Source of the DNA: Hyparrhenia diplandra
Lineage: Eukaryota > Streptophyta > Magnoliopsida > Poales > Poaceae
Length of the DNA: 64,000 bases
NCBI GenBank assembly: GCA_015847255.1
Contig: JADLZK010011232.1
Coordinates: 773,248 to 837,247 of the forward strand
Direction: 5' to 3'
The notes under the pieces are model-generated. The model did no database searches. It worked only from the letters and a program-made list of their open reading frames with translations, and had not been told where the DNA came from. Both the position numbers and the translations under genes were made by a program. Position 1 is the first letter of the stretch, and the number at the start of each line of letters is the position of its first letter. Shown here in pieces: positions 1 through 11,084 of the stretch.

Positions 1-1852
1 TTACTTAAAAGAAAAGGCCTTCGGGCCGAAAGCAGCCGGTTTACCCAGCGGCGCAGGCAGCAGCGGTGGCGCGCCTGCGGCCTGGAGCAGCCCGACCCAG
101 TTGCGGCCGCTTCGGCTTGACTTGGCAACTTTGCAATTAAGTCCCTCGAACTTTTAAGAAATTACGAATAGGTACAAAGTACTATTTATATGAGTTAAAA
201 TCCTCTCACCTAGCTCCCCTGAGTTTTGCCGAATTTCCAATCAAGTCCTTCTTCTTTTATCTTCTCCTCTCCTCTTCTTCTTTCTTCGTCGAGGCGGGAG
301 GGGGAGGGACGGCGGCGTCGGCCGGCCTCGCCGGCCGGCTTATCGGGCGGCGGAGGAGCGGCGGCGAGCCGAGGCGCGTCGGCCGCACTCGCACCGGCTC
401 GCCCGGCCGAGACAGCCAGAGGGGGCTGGGCCACGCGCGCGGGCGGATCGGTGGTGGCGCGGCGACGACGGCGATCGACGCCGGGCTCGGAGGGACGAAT
501 TCACGCCGGCGGCGAGTACCGCAGGCGCGTGGGCGATGAGGACGCAGTGGGTGGAGGCGATGGTGGCTGGGATGGGGAGGAGCGACGACGGCCATGAAGT
601 CCGGCCGGTTGCCCATGGCGGCGAAGCGGCCGGCGTCGCGCAAGGCGAGGGCAAGCCCGAGGGGAAACGCGGAGAGAGTGAGGAGGTCGCTCCGGACCTC
701 TCTCGAGACGGCGAGGGGACGCCAAGACGTGCGACTTCGAGACTAGGGAGGTGGCGGCAATGGAGTGGGCGCGCTCGCACGCGGACACGTCCATGGACAC
801 GCCGCCGCCCATTGAGGCATTTTCCCGAACACATGGCGTGCGTCGAAGTAGGTCGGTTTGGGCGTCGATTTGGGCTATTTCGGGCCGAATCTCTACATGG
901 GCCAATAAACAAAAATGTTTACCTCAGATCCATCTTCATCTTTCATTAAAGGCCCATGGTCATTAGCTGCTCAGATTAAGAGATAATTATCTCCAAAGAT
1001 GGCATTGTCAACGGCTTAAAAATGATCAAAAACTGTTGTCAAAACCTTGTCAAATCAAATCCGATCGATCTCAACTTTTGATATGTTGGTCCTCAAAGCA
1101 TAAACTCAAATCCGTATTTTTGGTCCAACTCAAGTTGCTTAGTAAAATCTCGAGAACGCGGGGGACGCCGATCCATATTCATTGTTTTCCGGACTTAGAA
1201 TATTCTAAGTCCCGGAAATCAAACATTTCTTTCCAACTTGAGTGATATATTTGAGGCACTTAGGAGCTAAAACATGACTTGACCCAAAAATAACTTTTGT
1301 TGTACTCCTCCAAATCTCCAATTTAGCTTAAAGGTCAAACTTCATATCTAGCTCGAGAAAAATATAATTCCACCGTGGTCAAAGCATCAACTTGATAAAC
1401 TTCCGAATTAGGGTTTTGAGCCGATCGGGGCATTTTCGAGGCAATTGCTCAACATGAACCCTTAATGACTTTTTGTTGGAGAGTTCATTTAGAGTCATTT
1501 GAGTACTGTGGCAAGGGTTGGTTGACTTCACCTGCTCCAGTTACATTATTGAGCCACCAAAAAAACACTATATAAATAATGGCATGCCTTATCATTTCAT
1601 GTGACTTTTTGATTCCGATCTTCATGAAACTTAACCACTGGCTAAGACACATATAGGTTGAGATGCGGAGCATAAGAAATCATAGTTTCCCCACTAATCA
1701 CTTATGCCCTTAACTGGGCTCGGATATAAACTTAAAAACTTGTTTTTGCTCCAAAATTGACGCTTCGAGTTCACGATCATGAACTAATATACTTGTCTTT
1801 GTCCAAATCCGTTGCTTAGCTAATAATTAACACAGGGGTGTTTAGGGGGCTC
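1..1852. other. Intergenic, no supported gene; GC-rich block and a hairpin
   Basis: No open frame here shows a recognisable domain. Positions 290-820 are very GC-rich and open in several frames at once, which is expected from composition alone. The rest is AT-richer and looks like decayed repeat sequence. A near-perfect hairpin sits at about 1187-1217, with a perfect 20-nt palindrome at 1192-1211. I see no promoter or exon structure that I can defend. Confidence 0.5.
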
Positions 1853-4126
1853 TCAAGAACAAGAAACGCTCATTGGATGGAGCGTTGGCGAAGAAGCGGA
1901 AGGAGACGCCCGGATAGTGATGTCGCTGGGCGAGTAGGAGGAGTAGCGACCAAGTTCAACATCGTACCGTACATTAAGGAGCCGACGTCGAACGGGGGAG
2001 GGAGAGGCGGTGAGCGGCCCTCTCGGATCGTGGGCGATGTGGACGTTGTCGACGGTGAGGAAGAGGCGATCCATGCCGTCAAGGAAGACGACCCTGGATG
2101 GGCCGACGTGGTGGCGCCGCGGCCATATGCCGCCCAAGAGGATGGCGGTCGGTGCAGCTGATGTTGGCTCCGTCGTGTAGGCTCCCAAGGCGAGGAAGTT
2201 CGTCCTGCGAACTCCGCCCTGAAGCAAGGCCTCCAGTAAGTCTGGCAGTAGTGGAGAGGAGGCCGGAAGGTAGAAGCGGCCGTCGAAGAGGAGGAGGCCA
2301 TCTTCGAGTGTCCATGCTGGAGCAGTGTCGCCCGTGGTGACGTCGAGGGCGATGCGGCGTAGGTGCTGATCCTCCAATGTAGCCCTGGCGTAGGCCGGAC
2401 GAAGACTCCGGCGGATGTGTCGTAAAGGTCCAAGGCAGTCGCATGCCTCGAACGTTTCCCCAACCGAGTCGCAGGTGTACGGATGCCAGCGAAGATGCCT
2501 GACCTGAGGAGGCCAGGGCCAGGAGCGCCCCTACGCTGAGGGGGTGGAGCTGAAGTGAACGTGCTCGGGCGACCCTCACGGTAGTACTGCAGCTCGTGGG
2601 TCGCGAAGTCCCACGTCACGCGTCCCAGGCTTGCCAGCCAAGGCATGCCAAGGATGACGTCGACGTCCTCGCCCAGTGGCATGACGTAGGCGTCGATGTC
2701 GAAGGTGCTGGCGTCGAGGCGTAGTGGCACGTCGAAGGTGGCGGCGCGGCATGTAGACGTGGCGCCGGTGCCAGTGGTGATTAGCACACGCACTGGCTGA
2801 GTCCGAGGCCTGCCGTGGTCACCACGCGGGGTCGATGTAGTTGTGCGTTGCTCCCCGAAGTCGACGATGATGTTGACGCCCGTGCCTGAGATCATACCGA
2901 CGAGGTAAAGAGAATGAGCACCACGATCGGGAGTCGGGTCCCCGGTGAGGACCTTCGGATCGGTGGCTCCTCTTTGACGTCCGCTAGTGGGGCGTTTGTC
3001 GCGGTAAATCGGTGTAGTCGTTGAAGATTGTGATGTCGAAGAGATGCTTGCACTTGTGACCCCGTGAGAACGGCTCGTCACAGTTGAAGCAGAGTCCAGC
3101 CTTGCGTCGTTCCGTCATCTCCTCTGGTGTCAGCCGTTTGAACGGCCGAGTCGTTGCTGCTGACGAGGGGGCGCTGGGGGCGCTAGCGGGGACAGGGCGC
3201 AGGGCCCCGCCTTTGTCGGGTTGGCTTGCCGGTGTTGTAGAGGATGGCGAGGCGTCGCTCGTATGCCCTGGTGAGAGACATGGCTGCCTCCATGTCCTTG
3301 GGGTTCTGTATCTCGACGTCCGTCTTGAGCGGTTCGCCCAAGCCTCTTTGTGTAGATGTTGACTGCTGGCCGGTCGCCGAGGTTGCCTGCCCGTGCCACG
3401 TGTGCCAGGAATTGCTCCGTGTACTCATCGACGGTGCCTGTCTTTCTTAGTGATGCCAGCTCACCCAGCGGATTGCGCCGTTCAGCTGGGCCAAAGCGCT
3501 AGTTGACATATTGGGCGAAGCTTGCCCAATCTGCGCCGGTTTTTTCTGGGGACAGCCTCATGTACCATTGCCGAGCTCACTTTGTGAGATGATAGGATGC
3601 GTACCGGACTTGCTAGATTCTTTGGCGTACCTTGTCTTTGAAGAATTGTTCGCAGCGGTTGATCCATGGGAGGGGATCCTCCTTTCCATCATAAGTTGGG
3701 AAGGACAGCTTGTGCGGAGACGGGGCCGTGAGGCTGAAGGTGTCGCCGGAGGAGGTGGAGGCGGCGCATGCGCCCACGATGGCGGCGCCCTGGGGCGCGG
3801 CCCGAGGCTTCAAGTAGCACTTCATCGGGTTCGTCGGATCACCTGCGGTGACTTGATTGTCGTGTTACGCTTGCCATCGATGCGCTTCTTGATGAAGTCG
3901 CGGGTCGCTGTCTCGAACATTGCCCTCATCTCGATCTCGGCTTCACGGAGTTGTTGACGGTGTTTGGCGTTGCGAGGATCCTCGCCTGAGAAGATAGAGA
4001 GCCTATCGTCGATCTTGTACATCCCTGGTGTTGATCTTAGCGACCTCGCCCGCCAAGTTCTTCATGAGCGTCTTGGATTCGGTGTCCATGGTGGTGGGTG
4101 GATCGTAGTGGTCTCCGGATACCATT
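1853..4126 (-). mobile_element. Decayed Ty3/gypsy retrotransposon, internal region (gag, protease, integrase-like remnant)
   Basis: On the minus strand a primer-binding-site-like stretch (about 4112-4123, reading TGGTATCCGGAG) is followed by a gag start at 4089 (MDTESKTLMKNL). Gag motifs follow in shifting frames: FPTYDGKEDPLPWINRCEQF near 3.7 kb and a Retrotrans_gag-like stretch near 3.3-3.5 kb. An aspartic-protease region follows, with VILGMPWLASLGRVTWDF near 2.6 kb. Near 2.3 kb the text WTLEDGLLLFDGRFYLPA resembles the pre-integrase segment of the gypsy element at 33-38 kb in this window. Reverse transcriptase and RNase H are missing between these parts, so there is a large internal deletion. 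Numerous frameshifts and stops make it non-functional. The stretch left of about 2.2 kb keeps an open frame that I do not recognise. Confidence 0.8.
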
Positions 4127-4817
4127 TGTCGCCGTTCCGGCTAGATTGGGCCGGAACCGACACGTGAATTGGAGAAGATTGGGGAAGAGAGGAGGAGGAC
4201 GGAGGCGGCGACGATGGTGGCAGGGGCGGCGTGGCCGCGCCGGCGGTGGTGGCTGGCCCCAGCGCGGCCCGAGGGGGCGGGAGGGGCGGCTGCGGGGAGG
4301 AGGAGGGGGCGCCGTGGGAGGAGAGGAGGCGGGAAGATTGGGATAAAATTCTTTATTTGCTTATTGCCCTCAAAGATTACATGCACCCTTTACTTATATA
4401 GCCCGGCTAGTGGGACTTGTATCTCAAGCAATCTTTCTAAAAGGTTTCCTTATAGATTGGAATACCTTTTACAAGCATGTCCTATTTATTTATTTCCTAA
4501 TAAAGGGTCTCCCTTATAGATGAGATATCCACTTGCACACCAAAACGCCTAAAGATAATCCTAGATATTTTTCTTTCTTTTCTCCGAATTAGTTGCCGAA
4601 GAATCCGCGGAAGGGAGGGGACGGAGGCCGGGGGTGGGGCGCAAGGCCGGGGGGCAGCGCCGGCGCTCCTTGGGCCTATCGGACCGGCCCTTCGGGGCCC
4701 TATTTCCTGGATCATGACAGAATTTCCCTGTTTAAGGCTTTGTGCGCCCACTGATCGATTCGCTGGCAAAGAGAAGCTTGTCTCTCAATCATTCTGCTAA
4801 TAATCCTTTGGGCTGCA
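4127..4817 (-). repeat. 5' LTR of the decayed gypsy element
   Basis: This lies directly outside the primer-binding site of the minus-strand gypsy relic and ends in CA on that strand at the site (plus-strand TG at 4127). The outer edge near 4817 is approximate. It contains a TATA-like tatataag on the minus strand near 4395 and an AT-rich R region. Positions about 4330-4560, reverse complemented, match about 12985-13210 closely, so at least two copies of this LTR family occur in opposite orientation. The flanks of the shared part (about 4150-4330 and 4600-4720) are GC-rich. Confidence 0.65.
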
Positions 4818-5140
4818 GGTCCGGCCGGCGTCGTCGTGTGTGATCGAGAGCACCGTCACCTAAAAGGTAGGCCGCCAGAATCACATGAGAGTCACGTACC
4901 GATGAATCGCAAAGGAGTGGAAAATACAGCTCATAAAATCAGCTCCATTCCTACCTGCGTGTTGCATCGAGTAACCACCGATCCAAAACACATATGCAAA
5001 CTGCTCTCACATGCACCTTTAATTTGTCTGACGTACGGGTGACGAGGAGCTCTGCAGCGATCGATCGTCGGAATTATGTATGTACGTGTTCAAAGGAATA
5101 TATCCGGCTGGAAAAGGTTAACAAGGGGTGATCAAGAGGC

Positions 5141-5150
5141 TATAAAAACC
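5141..5150 (+). promoter_or_regulatory. TATA box of the GDSL gene
   Basis: The sequence tataaaaacc lies about 140 bp upstream of the GDSL start codon at 5280, in a sensible position for a plant core promoter with a leader of about 100 nt. This is sequence-based inference only. Confidence 0.5.
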
Positions 5151-5279
5151 TCCCTTGTAGTCATTCGAGTAGTGCTCTCACGGCCTACTGTTAGTTGTAC
5201 GCGGAGCTTCGCCTTTTGCCAGTTAGCTTTGCCTGCCACTTCGTTGTGGCCGGCGCCTCTGGCCATCGGTGGATCGATC

Positions 5280-7218
5280 ATGGCGTCTGCGCTGATGCTG
5301 GTGGCCGTGCTGCTGCTCTGCGCGGCGTTCATCGGGGCGTCGTCGCAGAACTACAGCGCCATCTTCAACTTCGGCGACTCCATCACGGACACGGGCAACC
5401 TGTGCACCAACGGCAAGCCATCGCAGATCACCTTCACGCAGCCGCCCTACGGCTCGACCTACTTCGGCACGCCGACTTGCCGCTGCTCCGACGGCCGCGT
5501 GGTCGTCGACTTCCTCAGCACCCAGTTCGGGCAGCCGTTCCTGCCGCCGTCCAAGTCGAGCAGCGCCGACTTCACGCAGGGCGCCAACATGGCCATCACG
5601 GGCGCGACGGCCATGGACGCCCCCTTCTTCCGCGCGCTCAACCTCTCCGACAAGATCTGGAACAACGGGCCCATCAGCTTTCAGCTCCAGTGGTTCCAGC
5701 AGATCGCCACAGCCGTCTGCGGACAAAGTAATTTAGGGCGATACTGTGTACACATCGTTCATGATCCTCTCCTGCTATTATTATATCAATCACAAACTAT
5801 AATGCAATTGCAGACTGTACGAGCTACCTGGCCAAGTCTCTGTTCGTGTTCGGCGAGTTCGGCGGCAACGACTACAATGCCATGATCTTCGGTGGCTACT
5901 CCATCGAGCAGGCCAGGAAGTACACTCCCAAGATCGTCAACACCATCTCCAGGGGCATCGATGTACGTATATATTCTCAACACGCACAACGCAGTCGATC
6001 ACAATACATCACAGAAGATTGCATTGACATATAATTGCGGACAGAAACTGATCGGGCTGGGCGCGACGGACATCGTGGTCCCCGGCGTGCTGCCCATCGG
6101 GTGCTTCCCCATCTACCTGACCATCTACCAGAGCGGCAACAGCAGCGACTACGACGACCTCGGCTGCCTCAAGAGCTTCAACGACCTGTCGGCGTACCAC
6201 AACACTCTGCTGCAGAAGAGGGTGGACATCATCCAGAGCAGGCACAGGAAGACGGCCAGGATCATGTACGCCGACTTCTACGCCGCCGTCTACGACATGG
6301 TCCGGAACCCACAGACCTACGGTATGTATGTACCATCGACAACCACTCTCGGCTTGCATTGCTTGCTGTCGCCGTCGTATTGTATGGGACTCTCCTCAGC
6401 TCGATCCCACAGAGACAGACAGCCATGCCATTCAGTATGAAACAAGCAAGCAGCGTGGTAGGTTTAAGTATAGTGGATTTTGTCTGTGCCCAAATTAAAA
6501 AGAAAAACAGCGTGCACTAGGACGACGTACATACCACGTGCAGCTAGCGGTGTGAGCGACACAAGCATGTGTCCGTGACTCGATCCGTGCATGTGCATCG
6601 ATCGAGCTGAGATTCCTCATCAAGTCAGTGGATGTGGATGAGAGCTAATAGTGTAGCTAGTGTGAGCGGAGACCCATGCCGACGGCCGGCCGGCCCGTCT
6701 ACGTACGCGGAAACGTCAACATGTCGTGCGGCGGTCCGGACGCGGACGCGCGCGCGGTTCATAGAAAAAGAGTAGTGGCCCAGTCTGGCACATACGGTCG
6801 TCGGTTCCCACTCGTGATCGAGCACTGAGCAGGGGCAGGATCACACGCGGATGGGATGCCGGTGCCTGCCACTGCCATGTGCACCTTCAAAACTCTTCAG
6901 TCTTGAACTAAAAGTTTAGAGGTGCACCTAATTGTCATCCATTTGCACCCTATCGAATCCTCGTGAAAGCCAGCTGACCGTTTGTGATGCATTCACGCAG
7001 GGTTCAGCTCGGTGTTGGAGACGTGCTGCGGGTCAGGCGGCGGCACGTACAACTACCAGAACAGCGCGCGGTGCGGCATGTCGGGCGCCTCCGCGTGCGC
7101 CAACCCGGCGGCGCACCTCAGCTGGGACGGCATCCACCTCACCGAGGCCGCGTACAGGCAGATCACCGACGGCTGGCTCAAGGGGCCCTACTGCCGACCG
7201 CCCATCCTGCGCAACTAA
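5280..7218 (+). CDS. GDSL esterase/lipase (SGNH hydrolase), secreted
   Basis: There are four exons: 5280-5727, 5814-5962, 6045-6321 and 7001-7218. All have GT-AG borders and the phases join to a 363-aa protein, the usual length for plant GDSL esterases. Residues 1 to about 22 form a hydrophobic signal peptide (MASALMLVAVLLLCAAF). Block I is FGDSITDTGN with the nucleophile Ser34. Block II is GANMAITGAT near residue 101. Block III is FGGNDYN with Asn168. Block V is SWDGIHLT, giving Asp334 and His337 of the triad. Plant members hydrolyse acyl esters outside the cell, in cell wall, cuticle or defence roles; the substrate cannot be read from sequence. The third intron is long (6322-7000). The frame is intact and the gene appears functional. 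The start is chosen because the signal peptide begins there; an in-frame upstream Met at 5076 lies before the TATA box. Confidence 0.95.
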
Positions 7219-7651
7219 TCCATTCATTCCGAGCCATTCCGAGCATGGAGTATTTTTATAGTAATTTATTTACTTATATCCATATAATTAATTAATCTAG
7301 GTTCGATTAATTACTATTGCTGTATTGCATTGGTTGGTCCTTCATTCGACCATTTCTTTTTGTTTGTTTGGAGAAAGTGCTTATTAATTGTGTTGCTCGA
7401 GAAAAAGAATTCATAGCAATTGTGAAATATATAGTGTGATGGCAATACCATGTTCACTTATGGTCCTTCAAAATAAGTAAATCATTATTACAATATCACT
7501 AATATAAAAAATAAGTCTTCACAAAATATATATTATTTATACAAAAAAATTTGAATACAATAAAATGTCAAACAATAGATCTAAGAATAATAACGCACTT
7601 TTATTGAGACGAAGGGAATACATGGTGCTATTGATTAGTGGTAGTCACAGG
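7219..7651. other. 3' flank of the GDSL gene, no gene
   Basis: AT-rich sequence follows the GDSL stop. A stretch ending gagacgaagggaata near 7600-7615 resembles the terminus of a Tc1/mariner-type MITE, but no matching left end was found. The 8-bp target duplication of the next MITE (GTCACAGG) occupies 7644-7651. Confidence 0.4.
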
Positions 7652-7974
7652 CATGGGCCGATCTAGGGTATTCCTCAGTTTTCCCGAGAATACCCAACTA
7701 TTTTGGTACACTTTCATATATATATGTGTATATACTTGTATATATTAATGTATAATGCTACAATTTGCAGTATTTTTGTGTATATCAACCCCAAAAAGGT
7801 AAAAACTGGCCTTTCATTTAGAAGTCTAGAATCTAGAAAGCAAATATTGGTTTCAAGCCTATGAATTTGATTTTATTTCAGTGCTACTGGCTTTATTTTA
7901 GCCTATGAATTCAATTTTTTTTCTTGACGTGAGACATAGGAATACCCAAGATTCAAATCCTAGCTCCGCCACTG
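7652..7974. mobile_element. hAT-type MITE with 8-bp target duplication
   Basis: The 323-bp element is flanked by perfect 8-bp direct repeats GTCACAGG (7644-7651 and 7975-7982). Its ends are imperfect terminal inverted repeats: CATGGGCCGATCTAGGG at the left, and CAGTGGCGGAGCTAGGA when the right end is reverse complemented. The 8-bp duplication and TIR type place it in the hAT superfamily. It has no coding capacity. A related element lies in ATG101 intron 3 (25009-25287). Confidence 0.8.
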
Positions 7975-8275
7975 GTCACAGGATGCCACGATGCGTGTGG
8001 GTTATTCTTCAATCAATCCATGCAACATCAATATCAAAGGATTGTGGATGTTCATCTAGTGGCTGCTAGTTGTTGCCTGAAATAAGTTAGATTTCAAACA
8101 CCTGAAAGACATATAGTAGATCCTTTGTTTGTTCAACGATTCGATTTTCATATGGAATAAGCTTGTGCTCTTATGCCCGTTGTGATGATGTGAAAAGGGA
8201 CGCTAAAGCTTGATTGATTACCTAAGTGGGTCCACGTGTCTTCGTGGACGAAACGAAAAACAAGCTGCCTAGGAG

Positions 8276-8980
8276 TACGGATGAAAACGGTCGAACTCGG
8301 TCGAAAAAACCCATAACTGTTTTCTACTTTTACATTTGAATACTAAATCGAAAGCAAAAACAGTAAAGTTGAACACGGAAACGAACGCGAACTTACAAAA
8401 TTATGGAATTTCGAAAACAAACTAATTCGAAAGCAGACTTACGCCGAACACGGTCGGTATAAGAAAAATCAATACAGAATATCGACCCTGAATGCATAAA
8501 AATTAAAAAGTGTCATTTTGGCAAATTTTGAGTGCAAGAGAGCAAATTTATCATTTTGGTCCATCTAGCACTCTTTCTTTTTGGTCACCCCAATCATATG
8601 CAACACAATAATAGCGCCACATGAAGCCGGATGCAGCCATGCAACACCGGGACGAGGTGATTAGTCGGCGACTCTAGGAGGCACAACGGGGTGTCTTTGC
8701 CTACATAATGCGGCTCGACCATCAGTATTCCGCAGCCTTTGCATAGTTGCCTAAGCAGTAATAATCGACAACAAAATTTAGAATTTTGAATTCAGAATAT
8801 TCGGAACTAAAAGTAGAAAACGGTTGGAAAACTCTTCAACAGTTTTCTACTTTTACATTTGAAATATGAAAACGGAAACGGAAATAGAAAAGTCGGACAA
8901 GAAAATACGAATTCGATCGGATTAAATACAGAAAACGATGTGGTTTGGTTTGGAATATTTTTGTTCTGTTTTCATCCTTA
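8276..8980. mobile_element. Non-autonomous hAT element, 705 bp
   Basis: It is flanked by perfect 8-bp direct repeats CCTAGGAG (8268-8275 and 8981-8988). The TIRs are TACGGATGAAAAC at the left and TAAGGATGAAAAC (reverse complement) at the right. Subterminal repeats are obvious: a motif containing gttttctacttttacatttg occurs near both ends, and short gaaaacgg motifs recur throughout. It has no transposase frame and would need a transposase supplied in trans. Confidence 0.85.
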
Positions 8981-8988
8981 CCTAGGAG

Positions 8989-9547
8989 GGTGGGCGTGTG
9001 TAGAATTGATAAGAGAATGGAGGAGCGAGCAGGAGTAGATAACAACCCCTTTCAATTTTAATAAGGTATAGAAGAGACATAGGTATAAAATCGATGTTTG
9101 TGTAGTATAGAATCGATGTTCTACGATGCTTTACGTGATTCTCCCAATATATACGTGATGTTCTATGCCCGTCGCCTGGAAAAATCTAGGCGAATGGGAT
9201 TATAGCAAATCCCTAAGAAATAATTTTAAATCCACAACTTTAAGTATCTAAAATGTACCTTTTATCTAATATAGTATAATAATTTAAGATGTAGTCTATC
9301 ACACCTTTAAACATGTACGTGTCGCACCTTACCTTCTTTGTGGTAAGTGGTAACAGAGTACGTGGTGTCCTGAGGATGACCTCGTGTCCGCTAGTTGCCG
9401 TGGGCCGCAACCTTTAGCCTCGGCGTGGGGAAAACGGACTGGGCTAGAAATCTGGGCCCAAAGAGCAAATGTATTTGGTGATCATCGCACTGCACGTCGT
9501 CTGCACGACGCCGCGCGAAAATCACGAACCCTCACCGCCACGCCGCC
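8989..9547. other. Upstream region of the F-box gene, no gene
   Basis: Sequence between the hAT element and the F-box start codon. A short direct repeat around aatcgatgtt is visible near 9090-9120. No clear TATA box was identified. Confidence 0.4.
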
Positions 9548-11084
9548 ATGCGGGTCCTTAAAAGGAGAGCGAGAGGAAGAGAGGGTGACCGGATCAGCAG
9601 CCTCCCCGACGACGTCCTCGGCGACATCGTGTCCCTTCGCCCTACCAAAGACGGCGCCCGCACGCAGATCCTCTCCTCCCGGTGGCGCCACCTATGGCGC
9701 TCTGCTCCTCTCAACCTCCACCTCAACGACAACGACCCCGCTGGCACCAGAATCCGTGCCAGCGAGGTCTCCCGCATCCTCTCTGCGCATCCTGGTCCCT
9801 GCCGCCGCTTCGTCATCATGCCTTTCCCCTATGACAACTATTATCGCACCACGACGACGACCATGGATAGCAGCTGGCTCCGTTCCCCGGCCCTCGACAA
9901 CCTCCAGGAGCTCATGTTCTACTGCGACCCTCGGCCTCTGATGCCATCACTACGCCGCTTCTCATCTACGCTCCGTATCGCTAGCTTTGGTGGTTGTACT
10001 TTCCCAGATGGAAACAATGGCGGCGTGCTGCTCATGCCAGTTCTTGAGAGCCTAACCCTCATGAACGTCAGCATCTCGGGGAGCACTTTGCGTGCGTTGC
10101 TCGCTAGCTGCCCTGCCCTGCAGAGCTTGGTACTAATTGACACCTGGTACGTCTCCTCTCTATTGCAAATCGTGTCCGGTGGCCTCAGAAGCATCAGGGT
10201 GTCGTCTTATTATGGGAGAAGATTCGAGCTGGTCATCGAGGACGCACCGTGTCTAGAAATAATACAGTGTCCAGAAAACACGCATATGAACATAATATCG
10301 GTAGTCTCCGCACCGAGGTTGGCGATTTTGGGACAACTCTATGACAAAACTCCTAGGCTTCAGTTTGGCACCACAGTTCTTGAGGTATGGACACCTTTAA
10401 TTCTTACTTTCACCGGCCTTCATAAGTGATCCAATTAATTAAGTCCCTTCGCTTGATCATGATGTGTTAATTCTTTACTGTCAAAACAATTGATATGCTA
10501 ATTCTATGCTTATCAACTTAGGGATCGAGTGTTGTTAGCATGGCGGCCGCGGTACACAGTGTGAAGGTTCTATCTTTATGTAGGGTGAAACTATGTTTGG
10601 ATGCGGCTATTAACTTACTAGAGTGCTTCCCCCACTTGGAGAAGTTGCACATCAAGGTAATTCCTTGCACCATGCCAAAGTGTTCTATTTATATCGATAT
10701 GATTGTTTTAAGGGGGTTGTTTGGGACTATTTTCTTTGATCTCTTATGTTGACCATTGACATCGTATTTTTTTTTCACTTCCCTTTTCAGGCGACAAGTG
10801 TCTGCGTGGAAAATGCTTGGTATCAAACGAACCCAGAACGTATTAGCGCCCTTACCATCCGAGTGAGGAAAATTGTGCTAGAAAACTATCAAGGAAGCAA
10901 ATCACATGTTGACTTTGTCAACTTCTTTTTAGCAAATGCGAGAGCATTGGAGTCACTCGAGTTACGAGTTAGAAACATTACTACCAACAAGTGGATTTCA
11001 AGACATCGTAGCTTGCTCAGCATAAACAGTGCTTCGAGAGTTCCACAGGTCACTTTTGTGTCCCTTAAAAAGAACCTAAAGTGA
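9548..11084 (+). CDS. F-box/LRR/FBD protein, putative SCF substrate adaptor
   Basis: There are three exons, 9548-10384, 10522-10656 and 10791-11084, all joining in phase 0 with GT-AG borders. They give a 421-aa protein, typical of the plant F-box/FBD family. The N-terminal F-box spans about residues 15-55 (DRISSLPDDVLGDIVS, then RTQILSSRWRHLWRSAPLNL). The middle contains leucine-rich repeat text such as LESLTLMNVSISGSTLRALL and CPALQSLVLID. The C-terminus is FBD-like (IRVRKIVLENYQGSKSHVDF, then LANARALESLELRVR and NNKWISRH-type text). Family members bind SKP1 through the F-box and recruit substrates to SCF ubiquitin ligases; the target is unknown. The family is large and fast-evolving in grasses. 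The frame is intact. Confidence 0.9.

Noticed and set aside
226..949. Open frames up to 190 codons near the left end
   Set aside because: The GC-rich composition is open in five frames. There is no homology signal, start context or exon structure.
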